Below, piece by piece: positions 10,940 through 22,600 of a DNA stretch of 64,000 bases (position 1 is its first letter; each line of letters begins with the position of its first letter). The translations under genes were made by a program, and so were the position numbers. The DNA lies in contig JASAND010020532.1 in NCBI GenBank assembly GCA_030248195.1, positions 18,862-82,861 of the forward strand, given 5' to 3'. The DNA is from Trissonchulus latispiculum (lineage: Eukaryota > Nematoda > Enoplea > Enoplida > Ironidae). The notes below the pieces were generated by a model. The model searched no databases, was not told the DNA's origin, and saw only the letters and a program-made list of their open reading frames with translations.

Positions 10940-13395
10940 CTATTTTTGGGAGCCCCCCCCCCCCCCAACTGGGGGGGGGGGCATAGTTTCCCTGGAACTT
11001 TGGGTCTGGGGGGGGGGGGGGTAAATCTTGGCCGACCTCCAAATTGTGATGGGGGGTACCCCCCCCAACCCCCCCGCCAACCCCCCCCCAGAATTCGGAC
11101 TTCAGAAATTTCGAAAAATGGCCAAAAAATGCAAAATTTTCTGTAATTTAGCCCTTTTTTCATCAAAATAAGGCTTGTTCTTAACGTTTTAGGTGTTTTT
11201 GCACCGTTTTAAAGCGATTTTAGGTCAAAATTTTAGAAAAATTTTTCAAAAAATGACCATTTTTCGACCAAATTTAGCTAACTTTTTGGGTCCAAAAATC
11301 GTTGGGGGGGGTTCGGGGTGGGTAGCCAAAAGTTGGGGGAGGGTAAGTAAAAAAATCTGAATTTGGGGGGGATACCCCCCCAAACCCCCCAAACCCCCCC
11401 CCCAAAGGAAACGAAGGGGGGGTAGAAATTTTTGGGGGCCCCCGCCCCCCCCCCCCCCGGGGGGCCTAGTTTCACCGGAAATTTTGGTTGGGGGGGGGGG
11501 TAAAATTCGGAAAGTGGGGGGTCGCCCCCCAAATGTTTTGGGGTTTACCCCCCCCCCGGGCCGAACCCCCCCCCCCCCAAAATTCGGACCTCAGAAAATT
11601 CAAAAAATGGCCTAAAAACGCAAAATTTTTTGTATTTTAACGCTTTTTTTGTCGAAACAAGGCTTGTTTTTATCGTTTTAGGCGTTTTTACACCGTGTTA
11701 AACCAATTTTAAGCCAAAATTTGAGAAAACTTTTTCAAAAAATAACCATTTTTTAGCAAAATTTAGCTAACTTTTTGACCCCAAAAAGTGCTGGGGGGGA
11801 GTTCGGGGGGGGTAACCAAAAGTGGGGGGAGGGATAGTCCAAAAATCTGGGAGGGGGTAAAGTTGGTCGAAAATTTTGGGGGGGAGTACCCCCCCCAACC
11901 CCCCCCCCCCCCCTGGTGAAACTATGCGGGGTAGTCGCATTGGTCACAATTTGGGCATTTTTAGGGAAAATTTGCAAAATTTTTCAAAAAAGTCCAACTT
12001 TTTGGCTTAACGTGTTTATTATCGCGAGAAATACACGTTTATAACGGTTTTATGGACTTCTAAGCCATAGGTGTGTTAGGGGGGGGGGTGGGGGGACCCC
12101 TCCCCCCAAATGGAGGTGTCGCCAACCCCCCCCCCCCCTAAAAAGTTTGGCACTTATTTAGATGGGGGGGGCCGATTTTTTCGCCTTGGTGCCCCCTTAT
12201 GGTTCGAAAAAATGTTTTGTCTCCGATTTGGCTGACAAGTTACCCCAAGGTTAAATCGAGGTCGCTGATTTCAAAAATCAAATCGAGAGATCGATCCGAT
12301 CGATCTATCGATCAGTAGAATCGATCGATCAAAATCGATCAAAAAATTTTTTGTCACCAATTTTCGCGAAAAGTCGCCCCTAGGGTAATTCGGGGGTGCT
12401 GATTCCGAATCTGCAGTCGAAATTTCGATCCGAGCTGCCAAAATCGAGTTATTGTCGAATTTTTGAAAAATCGATGAAAATCGATTTTTGCGGGCGAACG
12501 ATCGATTTTTATGAAATTTCGAGTGCAGATTCGGAATCAGCGGCCCCAAATTACCCTAGAGGCGACTTTTCGCGAAAATTGGTGACAAAAAATTTTTTGA
12601 TCGATTTTGATCGATCGATTCTACTGATCGATCGATCGATCGGATCGATCTCTCGATTCGATTTTTGAAATCAGCGACCTCGATTTACCCTTGGGGCAAC
12701 TTCTCAGCCAAATCGGAGACAAAAAATTTTTTCGAACCATAAGGGGGGACCAAGGCGAAAAAATCGCCCCCCCATCTAAATAAGTGCCAAAAGGGCACTT
12801 ATTTAAAGTGCCAAAAGTTTTTCCTACCCCTCCCCCCAAATAGATTTTTTCAGACCCCTCCCCTCCCCCCTAAAAATTTTCAAACCCTACCTATAAATTT
12901 TTGAAAATTTTTAGCTAAAAATTCGAAATTTTTCCAAAAAATTAGCGAAAAATTGCTAGAATTCGCTTAATTAAGCTAAAAATCGTTAAAAATAGCTGTA
13001 AATTGAGAAAATTTTTCATTTTTTTAACGAAAAAACCGACTTTTTTCGAAATTTGCTACCCCCTCCGAACCCCCCCAACGATTTTTGGACCCAAAAAGTT
13101 AGCTAAATTTGGTCGAAAAATTTTCATTTTTTGAAAAATTTTTCTAAAATTTTTATCTAAAATCGCTTTAAAACGGTGCAGAAACACCTAAAACGTTAAC
13201 AGCAAGCCTTATTTTGATGAAAAAAAGGGCTAAATTACAGAACATTTTGCATTTCTGGCCATTTTTTGAAATTTCTGAGGTCCGAGTTCTGAGGGGGGGG
13301 TTGGGGGGGTACCCTCATCACATTTCGGAGGTCGGGCAAGATTTACCCCCCCCCCCCAAGACCCAAAGTTCCAGGGAAACTATGGTTTTAAACTC
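10940..13395. repeat. Large G/C-homopolymer foldback
   Basis: The left arm (about 10980-11310) is the reverse complement of the right arm (about 13070-13395). A second nested inverted pair lies at about 12140-12440 and 12520-12800, with perfect GATCGATC-rich arms at its core. Runs of 8-16 G or C bases punctuate both arms. Bases ~11095-11310 also recur in tandem at ~11585-11800. Proline/glycine-rich open frames here are products of the homopolymers. Confidence 0.75.
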
Positions 13396-14110
13396 GAATA
13401 CTTGATTGGCAACATGTTTCTAAGTCTAAAATAAGGTCAATATTGAGCCAGAAAGTCCATACACCCGTTAAAAACGTGTATTTCTCGCAATAATAAACAC
13501 TTTACGACAAAAATTTCGACTGTTTGAACAATTTTGCAGAATTCACCCTAAAAATACCCAATTTTTGGCTAATTACCCCTCCCCCCTTGTTGGGGGGGGA
13601 ACCGGGGGCCCCCAAACAATTTTTGGGGGTTTGTAAACCTGGCTGGGGGGGGGGGGTGACCCCTCCTCCCCCCCCCAAATTACACCAATGCCCCCAGTTG
13701 GCATAGTTTCACCGGAAATTTTGGTTGAGGGATGGGTAAGCCTTGAAAATTTTGTGGTCGACCCCCGAAATGTGATGGGGGTACCCCCCTCTCGAAATTC
13801 GGACCTAAAGAAATCCAAAACATGGACTAAAAATGCAAAATGTTCTTCATTTTAACGCGTTTCTCGTCAGCTTGTTTTCATCGTTTTAGGCGTTTTCTCA
13901 CGGTTTTAAAAAGTAACGTAAAGTTGGTCGAAAATTTGGGGGGGGGGAGGCCAGCCGGAGACGGAGCCGATCCCTATTATATACCCCCTACGTTATGGCT
14001 TTGGGATCCCGGAGTCCACTACCTAATTTCCACCCTCCCCCCCCCCCTCCGCCCACACGACCCTAAGTTCCAGGGTTAATACTGCTCAGTGCTCACAAGT
14101 CACAGGAGAT
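13396..14110. other. Low-complexity repeat DNA
   Basis: Further G/C runs and fragments of the preceding repeat family (for example 'CATAGTTTCACCGGAAATTT' near 13704, also found near 11467). No gene is supported. Confidence 0.4.
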
Positions 14111-14126
14111 TAACTGTAGCCTTGAT

Positions 14127-15985
14127 TAACTGTAGATGAAGCTAACAGAGCCAACTACCTCGGAAATTCAGCCAAACTCTTCCGCATTGTCAAATCAATC
14201 CGGGGAAAAGGACCAGTGTTAAGCGAGTCCATTGCTGATGTTAATGGACGAATCATCACTAACTGGAAAGATAGGCTGGACAGATGGAAGGAACATTTCA
14301 CCGGTGTCTTGAATTGCCCGCCGCCTGCCCTTCCTCTAACTGACGTGGACCTGGAGTTTGCAGGTTTTCTTGACATCAACGACTTGCCGCCATCCGTCGA
14401 AGAAGTTCTTGCCGCTATTAAAGCACTGAAATCGAATAAAGCTGCTGGCGTTGATTGCATTCCTTCTGAACTCTGGAAAGCTGGAGGTCATAGACTTGCT
14501 GGGGCAGTCACATCCTTACTTCAAAAGATTTGGACCACTGGCATAATTCCTGAGGATTGGAACACTGCCGTGATTGTCCCTATCTTTAAAAAGGGAGACA
14601 AAAGAAACTGTGGTAATTACCGAGGGATATCTTTGCTGCCGACAGCTCTAAAAATACTGGAGCACATCTTATTGAAGAGGATGTGCTGCCACTACAATCA
14701 GGTCTTTCGCCCTAATCAGGCTGGTTTCCGTCCAGGCAGAGGTTGCTCTGACCAGATCTTTTCTATACGGCAGGTCCTGGAAAGTCGCTACGAGTTCCGA
14801 CAACCAACCTGCATGGCTTTTATAGATTTCAAGTCTGCTTTTGACTCTGTTGACCGAAATTGCCTCTGGAACATCTTACGCTTTGATGGAGTGCCGGAGA
14901 GAATTGTGAACGTGCTTGAAATGCTATACTCAGCTACAGCCTGTCAAGTCCGTGCCTATGGGGAAGACTCGGAATCCTTCAATATAGCAACTGGCGTAAG
15001 ACAAGGCAGTCTCCTGTCTCCACTTCTTTTCAACTGTGCTATTGACTGGGTCCTCAGAACTGCACTGAGGAATGTGGGAGGCGTAACTTACGATGCTGAA
15101 CACGGCCCGCTCCAAGACCTAGACTACGCGGATGATATCGTGCTCCTGGCAGAAACACCACATCAGCTTCAAGCTATGGTGGATAACGTGTGTGAGGTAG
15201 CAGCAAGAGTGGGATTGTCTGTAAATGCGCGTAAGACAAAAGCAATGTTCAGTGCTATCAATCCTACTCCTATCACAGCAGCCGGAGACCCCTTGGAAAA
15301 TGTGGAGCAGTTTGTCTACCTGGGAAGCGAAGTTTCAAGCACCGGAAATCCATCGTCAGAAGTACGTCTTCGCATTGCGAAGGCCTCTGCTGCGTTTCAG
15401 AAACTCACGAAGCTCTGGAAATGTCGTGAAGTCACGTTAACTGTGAAACTCCGAGTTTATCGAGCAATAGTAAGATCTATCCTCCTTTATGGTGCAGAGT
15501 CCTGGCCACAACTGGAAGCTGACCTCCGTAAGCTGGAAGCTTTTGAAATGCGATGCTTTCGCCGTATCCTACGAGTCTCGTATCTGGACAGAGTCGCGAA
15601 CAGGGAGATACGTGAAAGAATTGGAGAAAATGGGTCTTTGGCCTCGATAATCCAACGCAAGCGGCTCACTTGGTTCGGCCACGTGTTACGTCTACCTGAA
15701 GGAACAATTGCTAAATCCTTGGCAATGGCGGATCCACCTGTTGTTTGGCGCCGACCACGGAGCGGAGTCAGAAAAACGTGGTTGAGGACTGTACAGAAGG
15801 ATGTCCTACCTCTCCGAGTGCCATACGGAAGATTCTGGCCAACGCAGTGGCGACAAATATGTGCAGATCTGGCTGCCAACAGACACCAGTGGCAGCAGAT
15901 TGTTAACAACCTAGTCGATCATGGATGATCATGGTGATACCGGCGAAGCATTGGAATCAGTGATGCCGTGTAAAGTAAAAGTAAG
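14127..15985 (+). mobile_element. 5'-truncated non-LTR retrotransposon with 16-bp target duplication
   Basis: The copy is bounded by TAACTGTAGCCTT(G/A)AT at 14111-14126 and 15986-16001, a 16-bp target-site duplication with one mismatch. The 3' end has a short GTAAAGTAAAAGTAAG-like tail. The frame is open right up to the 5' edge and begins inside the protein upstream of the reverse transcriptase, so the endonuclease domain is missing. This is the usual outcome of incomplete target-primed reverse transcription. Confidence 0.85.
14216..15928 (+). CDS. Non-LTR (LINE) reverse transcriptase, partial ORF2
   Basis: A 570-residue open frame encoding the reverse transcriptase and C-terminal region of a LINE ORF2. 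Visible motifs in order are FKKGDKRNCGNYRGISLL (early RT block), NQAGFRPGRGCSDQ, FIDFKSAFDSVD (first catalytic Asp), TGVRQGSLLSPLLF, and DYADDIVLLA with the catalytic YADD, followed by a thumb region and a 'WFGHVLRLP' C-terminal segment. The frame is open upstream of 14216 to the truncation point and the codon at 14216 is GTG, so no true start exists. No internal stop is seen, suggesting a fairly recent insertion. The exact clade (RTE- or CR1-like) cannot be fixed by eye. The apparatus copies its own RNA into nuclear DNA; this copy lacks the endonuclease and should be dead. Confidence 0.9.
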   Translation: MLSESIADVNGRIITNWKDRLDRWKEHFTGVLNCPPPALPLTDVDLEFAGFLDINDLPPSVEEVLAAIKALKSNKAAGVDCIPSELWKAGGHRLAGAVTSLLQKIWTTGIIPEDWNTAVIVPIFKKGDKRNCGNYRGISLLPTALKILEHILLKRMCCHYNQVFRPNQAGFRPGRGCSDQIFSIRQVLESRYEFRQPTCMAFIDFKSAFDSVDRNCLWNILRFDGVPERIVNVLEMLYSATACQVRAYGEDSESFNIATGVRQGSLLSPLLFNCAIDWVLRTALRNVGGVTYDAEHGPLQDLDYADDIVLLAETPHQLQAMVDNVCEVAARVGLSVNARKTKAMFSAINPTPITAAGDPLENVEQFVYLGSEVSSTGNPSSEVRLRIAKASAAFQKLTKLWKCREVTLTVKLRVYRAIVRSILLYGAESWPQLEADLRKLEAFEMRCFRRILRVSYLDRVANREIRERIGENGSLASIIQRKRLTWFGHVLRLPEGTIAKSLAMADPPVVWRRPRSGVRKTWLRTVQKDVLPLRVPYGRFWPTQWRQICADLAANRHQWQQIVNNLVDHG

Positions 15986-16001
15986 TAACTGTAGCCTTAA
16001 T

Positions 16002-16256
16002 ATTTCAGACGAAATATTACTTTCAGACGGTTTTGCGAAGCGAAATCTTGAGAAGCTATATTTATATTTCGTTCTTTTTGTTTAAAAACGTTGACTTTCA
16101 AAAGTTAAGTTCAACCATTTTCACTTTTTATGTTCAGAATATTTAATATAATTAATAGAATTAGAAGTTCAGAATTTTATGTGCATAGAAATAAGAATTG
16201 CAAGAGCAAAGATTCTATCTTTTTTAGTCTTGCAGATTAGATTCAGTTCTTTGCCA
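16002..16256. other. Upstream region of the WIPI gene, non-coding
   Basis: AT-rich sequence with no repeat or gene recognised. It separates the LINE insertion from the GTACCGT cluster. Confidence 0.3.
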
Positions 16257-16410
16257 ATACGGTACAAAAACTAACCGTACAATATATACGGGACGTACCG
16301 TTTAATACGGTACAGAAAAAGTTGTACCGTAGTATACGGTACGTACCGTTTAATACGGTACGAAAATTTGCCGTACCGTATTATACGGTACAAAATCTCA
16401 TACGGTACGT

Positions 16411-16412
<2 letters not shown>
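16257..16412. promoter_or_regulatory. Cluster of GTACCGT/ACGGTAC motifs upstream of WIPI exon 1
   Basis: About ten occurrences of ACGGTAC or its complement GTACCGT lie in 155 bases, several paired as GTACCGT-TTAAT-ACGGTAC palindromes. The cluster ends ~170 bases before the WIPI start codon and is followed by an (AT)n run. It could be a regulatory site cluster or simply a palindromic satellite. The position is suggestive only. Confidence 0.45.

Positions 16413-16452
<40 letters not shown>
16413..16452. repeat. (AT)n microsatellite
   Basis: An uninterrupted AT run of about 40 bases, 130 bases upstream of the WIPI start codon. Confidence 0.9.
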
Positions 16453-16453
<1 letters not shown>

Positions 16454-16579
16454 GGCTCCTTCCTTCTAACAATTTTTGTTATTTATTATTACGTATATAT
16501 TATAGGAGCTGGAGTCTGGATACAGTGTATATATATAATTTGTATCGAATGCGAATGTATATGTGTTTGTGAATTGAGC

Positions 16580-16664
16580 ATGGCTCGTATTGTTAGAGAA
16601 AGTTTCAATGGCAATGGCGGGGTAGATAATGGATTATTGTATATGGGTTTTAATCAAGACCAAG
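16580..16664 (+). CDS. WDR45B: WDR45B exon 1 (start codon)
   Basis: The start ATG at 16580 follows a short AT-rich leader. The exon ends with one base of a glycine codon at a GTATGT donor. It encodes a divergent 16-residue N-terminus, then the family-typical [13 protein letters not shown]. The next coding exon is 20.7 kb away. Confidence 0.88.
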
Positions 16665-19600
16665 GTATGTCAATTGCATTGTATAAGTGGGCGGGTGCGC
16701 ATTAGTATACATATACACACGTGTGCTTGTTTTATGCATACTGTGCCTTTTGTAAAGAAAACGCATTTTAAAAAAGAGCCTAATCTTTAATTAAACGTCT
16801 TAACCTTATCCACCCAACAAAGTTAAGAGCAGTATTATAGCCATGGGGTGAAAAAAACCCACCCCCTTTTTGGGGGGAAAAAACCCACCCGCCTCCTGGG
16901 TCATGGGTTGGAGATATGAGCTCCAAAACATACCAGCAGGAAGCGCGACTCTTTCTAACCTATGTATGCAAAGATCAAGTCATTTGGTTCACTCTTGCTT
17001 ATTTTATGACATTTTGAAAATGACAACTACTTTTTGGTTCAACCATCCAAAAATTTACCAAAAGTTTGGACCGATGTAACTTTTGACTGGGTTGGGCTAG
17101 AAAAGTTTTGCAAATATCTGCAATGATGGCAACTCTTCCTCTTTGCACACAGCCAAAATTAGACCGATCCGCTGTACCGTTAGTCGTCTGGCACATTGCC
17201 AAAAGTGGCGGGGAAAAACCCACTTTGGGGGGGAAAAACCCACCCGAATTTTTTTGAAAAATTTTTTAACAACTCAACACGGAAACAATTAGAGACCATA
17301 GCAAGGTACTATCGAGCACGCTGCGTCATCCTATGCGGTCAGATTCGGACAATTTTGCTTACCTGGCTAGCTAGGGGCTAAAAACCTTAAAAGTGCCATT
17401 TCGCAGCTGGAGGACCCAATACAGGTACAATTGTGGATTTTAACAGCCAATTCTACGTAAAAAACCATTCTCTACACGATAGAATAATAAGTTTTATCAA
17501 ATTACATCATTTTTAGCATTTTTCAAAAATTGCCCTATGTTTATGTGTTAAACTTCATGAAACCTGGCCAGTTGATGCAGCATTTTCAACGGCACATGAG
17601 ATCTCAAAAAAAGCTACTTAGATGGGGTTTTTTGATTCATACTAACTAAAAAAGGGTTGAATTTTACACTGGAAGTGTCAGAATTGCGATAGAACAATTT
17701 TTAAGACCTGTGAGGGGTGGGTTTATTTTCCCCCCATTTGGGTTTTTCCCCCCCATTGGGTTTTTCCCCCGCTACTTTTTGCATTATACCGCTCTAACGG
17801 TACAACCTACAGAAGTGCAAATAGGCTTAAAAGAAAGTTCTAAGTACGCCAAGTACGATAGTATATAAAGTTCTCAGATAACCCTTATAATAAAAAAGTT
17901 CCAGCCAAAATCCGAAAATGTGGGTTTTTCCCCCCATGGCTATAAATCTATAATAATCTTCTAAATAACAATCTGAATAAATAATAATAACAATAATCCC
18001 GATAAATAACTTCTAATAATAACATATGTATAGTTCTATAGATAATCAAAATTGTTTTGCTGTGCGATTCATTATGTTTTCTAAGATATCGTCCTGAACA
18101 AATCTGTATTATATACGTACCAATCAGTGGCGCACCCAGAGTTTTCTGACAGGGGAGGGGCGGCACCAAAGTTGAATTAATTTGTTTTTACACATGTTTT
18201 ATATACTTTGATAACTGCAATAGAAGAAGGTTTCATTGATTGAGGTAGCATTCTTAGAAACGTGAAAGCAGGGGGTATGGGGGGCGCAGCCCCCTCCCCC
18301 AAATGTTGAGAATTTTTTGCACTCTAGTCATGAAAGCAGTTTTTTCTGACCAGTTTGCTGTTTCAAAAGATTATATATAGTTGTCTTCTGGATGGCTCCC
18401 AGGGGCCCGTTGCATAAAAGTGATTAGTTGATTAGTGATTTGCGATTAGTTGATTAGTGTAGCAGTTTTTCGTTCGAGTATAGTGAAAGCTACGAGTGGG
18501 CTACGACAATAATTTATATATATCGAAACGCTTTGAACGTTATAATGAAATCAAAAGTCTAAATTAAGTTACAACTTATAAATTGGAATGATGCCAGCTG
18601 AAAAAGTAAAGAAATTTATATTAAATTCAAAATTTTCCTTTGACTGAATGAGTCAGTGAGGATAAATTAAATACTTCATGGTTTTTGGATCAACAGCTAC
18701 GATGTGGTACCAAAAACGGCGGATTGCAGCAAAAGTTTTTCTCGAAAAGCTGCTACACTAATCAACTAATCACTTTTATGAAACGGGCCCTTGGTTTCAC
18801 CAGATAAGGTATATAACTCAATTTGATAAAACTCAAACTAAGCAACGCAACGTAGCAAGCAATGCAACCTTTGATTCAGAAATATTTTTGAATAAAATTT
18901 TTGGAAATATTGTCAAAAATCATTGCTTTGTCTGAAATGTGAGCAGATATCTAGATATTGTTCTGAAATCTGATATTATCCGGATATAAAAATTATCCGG
19001 ATATCTAGTGCCTATCACTAATGCACAATAAAATGCAGAAAAACAATGGTATGCAAACATTGCCGGCTGGTGTCTATTATATATATATACTCATGTTTAA
19101 GCAGAAAACAATATATATATATATATATATAATAACTAGCGAAGTAGCGAAAGGGTTGCCGCTGCTTTTTCCGTTTATATATAGCAATATCTCCCAAAAG
19201 AAGCATTTGGATGATCCAAAGTATATATACGAATTCGTGCTCTCCATATCGAGAGCTTCCATTTGAGTACCATATTCACCACGTTATTTTGAAAGGTGTC
19301 AAAAATTGGTTTTCTGGTTGATTTTGGCCATTTTTGCTCACTTTAAAGCTCCGTAACTCAAATTTCGTACGTTTTGACGACTTGGCCCTATTACAACTTA
19401 TTATCTACTCATCAAGAGCTTTCGAATGAGCCCCATATTGGGTGGTTTCCGATACTTTCAATTTTGACCATATGCAGCATCACCGTATCGAGTACTTTCG
19501 CACACCGTAACGGGGGGAGCCCCCCCCCCCGCGCTTCCGTCAACACTTCACTCCACCCCCACCCCCCCCCCCCCGAAAATTTCAGCCCAATCGGTCAACC

Positions 19601-22600
19601 CTAGCAAAAGTTAGAGGGGGGGACAGAGGTGGTCACGAGATGATGAGCAATAATTATACGTAATAATAAAGGGACACACCAGATAAAAGGGTTGCGTTTT
19701 TGTGAAAAAGCGGCAACCCAATAAATATAATAATAAAAAAAAAACAAACAAAAATGAAATCCAAGCCACCCCCCCCCATATGCCCCACCCCCAACACACA
19801 AAAACACGTACATCGCGGCAGGAACAACACATTTTTTTGTCGTTTTTTTCTCCCCATCTTATTCTAATTTTTTTGCCCTTCCAATCCGAATCGGGGGGGC
19901 GCCCCACCCCCCCGCGCACGCACTACAGACCCATATGTATTTGTGTACACAACAGCAAATCTATAGAAATTCTACTGTGACCATTTCGATGGATTATTTT
20001 AGAACAGAGAAAATACTTCTTAACTAACTACACACTCACTATATGAATATCTCCTCACACACTACGTCTAGTCATATTTGTTTTCGGCTTTTTTCTTGCT
20101 TTTTTTGGAACTATTATTGCAAACATCACAACACGCAGCGTCGGGCTCACCGCCGCAGCAGCCGGGAGCGGACTTGAGGACAATATGCAAATCTACTCAA
20201 ACATATCTATTAATACACTTTAACCGGTCACAATTCTTTCACAATTTTCCAACAATTTATAAATCTTCTATTTTCACATTATAACATTATCTACACCTAA
20301 AATCACACACTAAAAAATCACTCACACTAAACCCAGCATACACAGCTTATACCAATCATATATTCGGATTCGGCACATTCTGTTTAATCCAGGGAGGGCT
20401 GGGGGCGGTCACACCCACACTATTAGTAGTGGGTGAGGAGGAGGGAGAAGGAGGGGGGGGGCCAGAGGCCCAGAGGCCCGGAGACCGGGCGACCGGGGGG
20501 CAGGAGGGGGACAGACGGAAGCCGGGGGGGTTGGGGGGGGTGGCGGGGGGGGGTGGTGGTGTAAAGAGGCCGGGAGGCCGGAGGGGGAGGCTCTGGGGGA
20601 GGTGGTGGTGTAAAGAGGCCGGGAGGCCGGGCGGCCCGGTGGCCGGGTGGCTCTGGGGGAGGTGGTGGTGTAAAGAGGCTGGGAGGCTGGGAGGCTCTGG
20701 GGGAGGTGGTGGTGTAAAGAGGCCGGGAGGCCGGGAGGCTCTGGCGGAGGTGGTATAAAGAGGCCCGGAGGCTCAGCTGTAGCTTCTGGTCGACCGGAAC
20801 CATGACAGACCCATGCTTAAAATTAAAATTTCTCTATTTTCGACGGGAAAAGCTTTATCTAGGGGTTTTCGACCATGTAGAATTCAAATATGAGCTTAGT
20901 TTTCCTCTGCAGCCTAAGCTCCGTGCTGTAAGTGCCCATGACCGGAACCATGGCTGACCCAAGCTTAAATTTGAAAATTCTCTATTTTTAACGGGAAAAA
21001 TTTGTGTATAGGGTTTTCGGGCATGTAGAATTCAAATATGAGCTTAGTTTTCTCTCTGCAACCTAAGCTCCACGCTGTAAGTGGCCCATGACCGGAACCA
21101 CGGCTGACCCAAGCTTAAATTTGAAAATTCGCTATTTTTAACGTGAAAAGCTTATCTATAGGGTTTTCGACCATGTAGAATTCAAATATGAGCTTAGTTT
21201 TCCTCTGCAGCCTAAGCTCCGTGCTGTATGTGGCCGGAACCATGATTGTTGTAGAGATAATGTTAAGCCAGGCGAACTGGCGGAAAATCTTTATTTCAAG
21301 CAATATACAGCAGGGTTTACAAGTGACTACATATTATACCAGGTATAAATACAATTACGATAAGTTCAATGATTGCAGCCATGATGATTCCATGGTGTAA
21401 TAAGCCATTCGGGAACAGTCCATCGCTTGCAGGGATGATTTCCCAACCATTCCGTGAATTCCACAGTTCGAGCATCACAGTCCATGGGTCCCATAACAAA
21501 TACAACGTCCAACCGTGCGGCATCCATAGACTGAAACGTTTTATGACTTTGTTGCTGAAGCATCTTTAGGCGGGAATAAATCTTCCAAGTAACACCTCTC
21601 TGCAATGGCTGATCAGGTTCCGGCAAAATCATCATAAGGTCGTTCTGTCCTGATGTTCTCAATGCTTCTCTAAGTAGAATTGAGGCATTGGCTCCGTAGC
21701 GATTAAGAGTCGTTAACAGTTCGTAATTTCTGTCGTGTTCAGGCGTGCAAAGCCTGAGCTTATCTGCAACGTTTGTGGTAAATAGTCCCACTTCCACCAG
21801 GTAATCCAATATCGGTTCCGCTTTCATGTCATTACAAAATAGCACCAAGTTATCGTAAACAAGATCCATAATAGCTACAATAAAATGACAAGTGTATAAT
21901 AGCATCTAGTAAGCAACGTTAACAAGATCCATAATAGCTACAATAAAATAGCAAATGTATAATAGCATCTAGTAGAAGAAAAAGCAACACACTACCACAT
22001 TTGAAATAACGAACAACACACTGCAAAAACTAACATTGAGGCACCCTGCTGTGATTGCACCTGTCCATATTAAAAATTTAACGCTTGGGTTCCCTGCTGT
22101 GTTTGCACCTGCCTCAAAATTTCAAACGGTTTTAAAACGATCATTTGGCTCTAGCAGTGACAATACAATGGAAGGAGAAACCAATGTTCAGGTAATAGTT
22201 TTACAGAGGTTTTGAGGTTTTGAGCTTAGAGGTTGAGGTAAGAGGTTGTGAGATAAGTGGTTTAGAGATAAGAGGATTTGAGGTTTAGAGATAAGCGGAT
22301 TAGTGGTTTAGAGATAAGAGGATTAGTGGTTTAAGAGGATTAGAGGTTTAGAGATAAGCGGACTTGAGGTTTAGAGATAAGCGGATTTGAGGCTTAGAGA
22401 TAAGCGGATTAGTGGTTTAGAGATAAAAGGATTAGTGGTTTAAGAGGATTAGAGGTTTTGAGATAAGCGGATTTGAGGTAAGAGTTTTAGATGTTGCCTC
22501 TCTTTACTCGCTCTGAGGTACTCCGACATTCTCCGGCACCGTTTTATTTTAGAGCAACTGCAACATATGTGGAATGACATTCGGCCGGAAAGATGCATTG

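Noticed and set aside
10693..11532. Several proline/glycine-rich open frames of 60-157 codons on both strands
   Set aside because: They exist only because G and C homopolymers have no stops; no domain, and mirrored by the foldback arms.
14216..15928. The reverse transcriptase as the Polinton's missing polymerase
   Set aside because: It lies outside the element, outside the WIPI gene, has its own target duplication and is a LINE ORF2.
16322..16705. 127-codon frame across the GTACCGT cluster, AT run and WDR45B exon 1
   Set aside because: Only the part from 16580 is coding by family comparison; the upstream part is simple repeat.
20419..20424. ACTATT as a Polinton target-site duplication
   Set aside because: The right flank (AACGCA, or ACTAAC with a shifted end) does not match well enough.
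20423..20803. 126-codon and 109-codon frames in the left GC-rich minisatellite (and the 110-codon frame at 36713-37045)
   Set aside because: Translation of a tandem repeat, with no codon-level constraint or start context.
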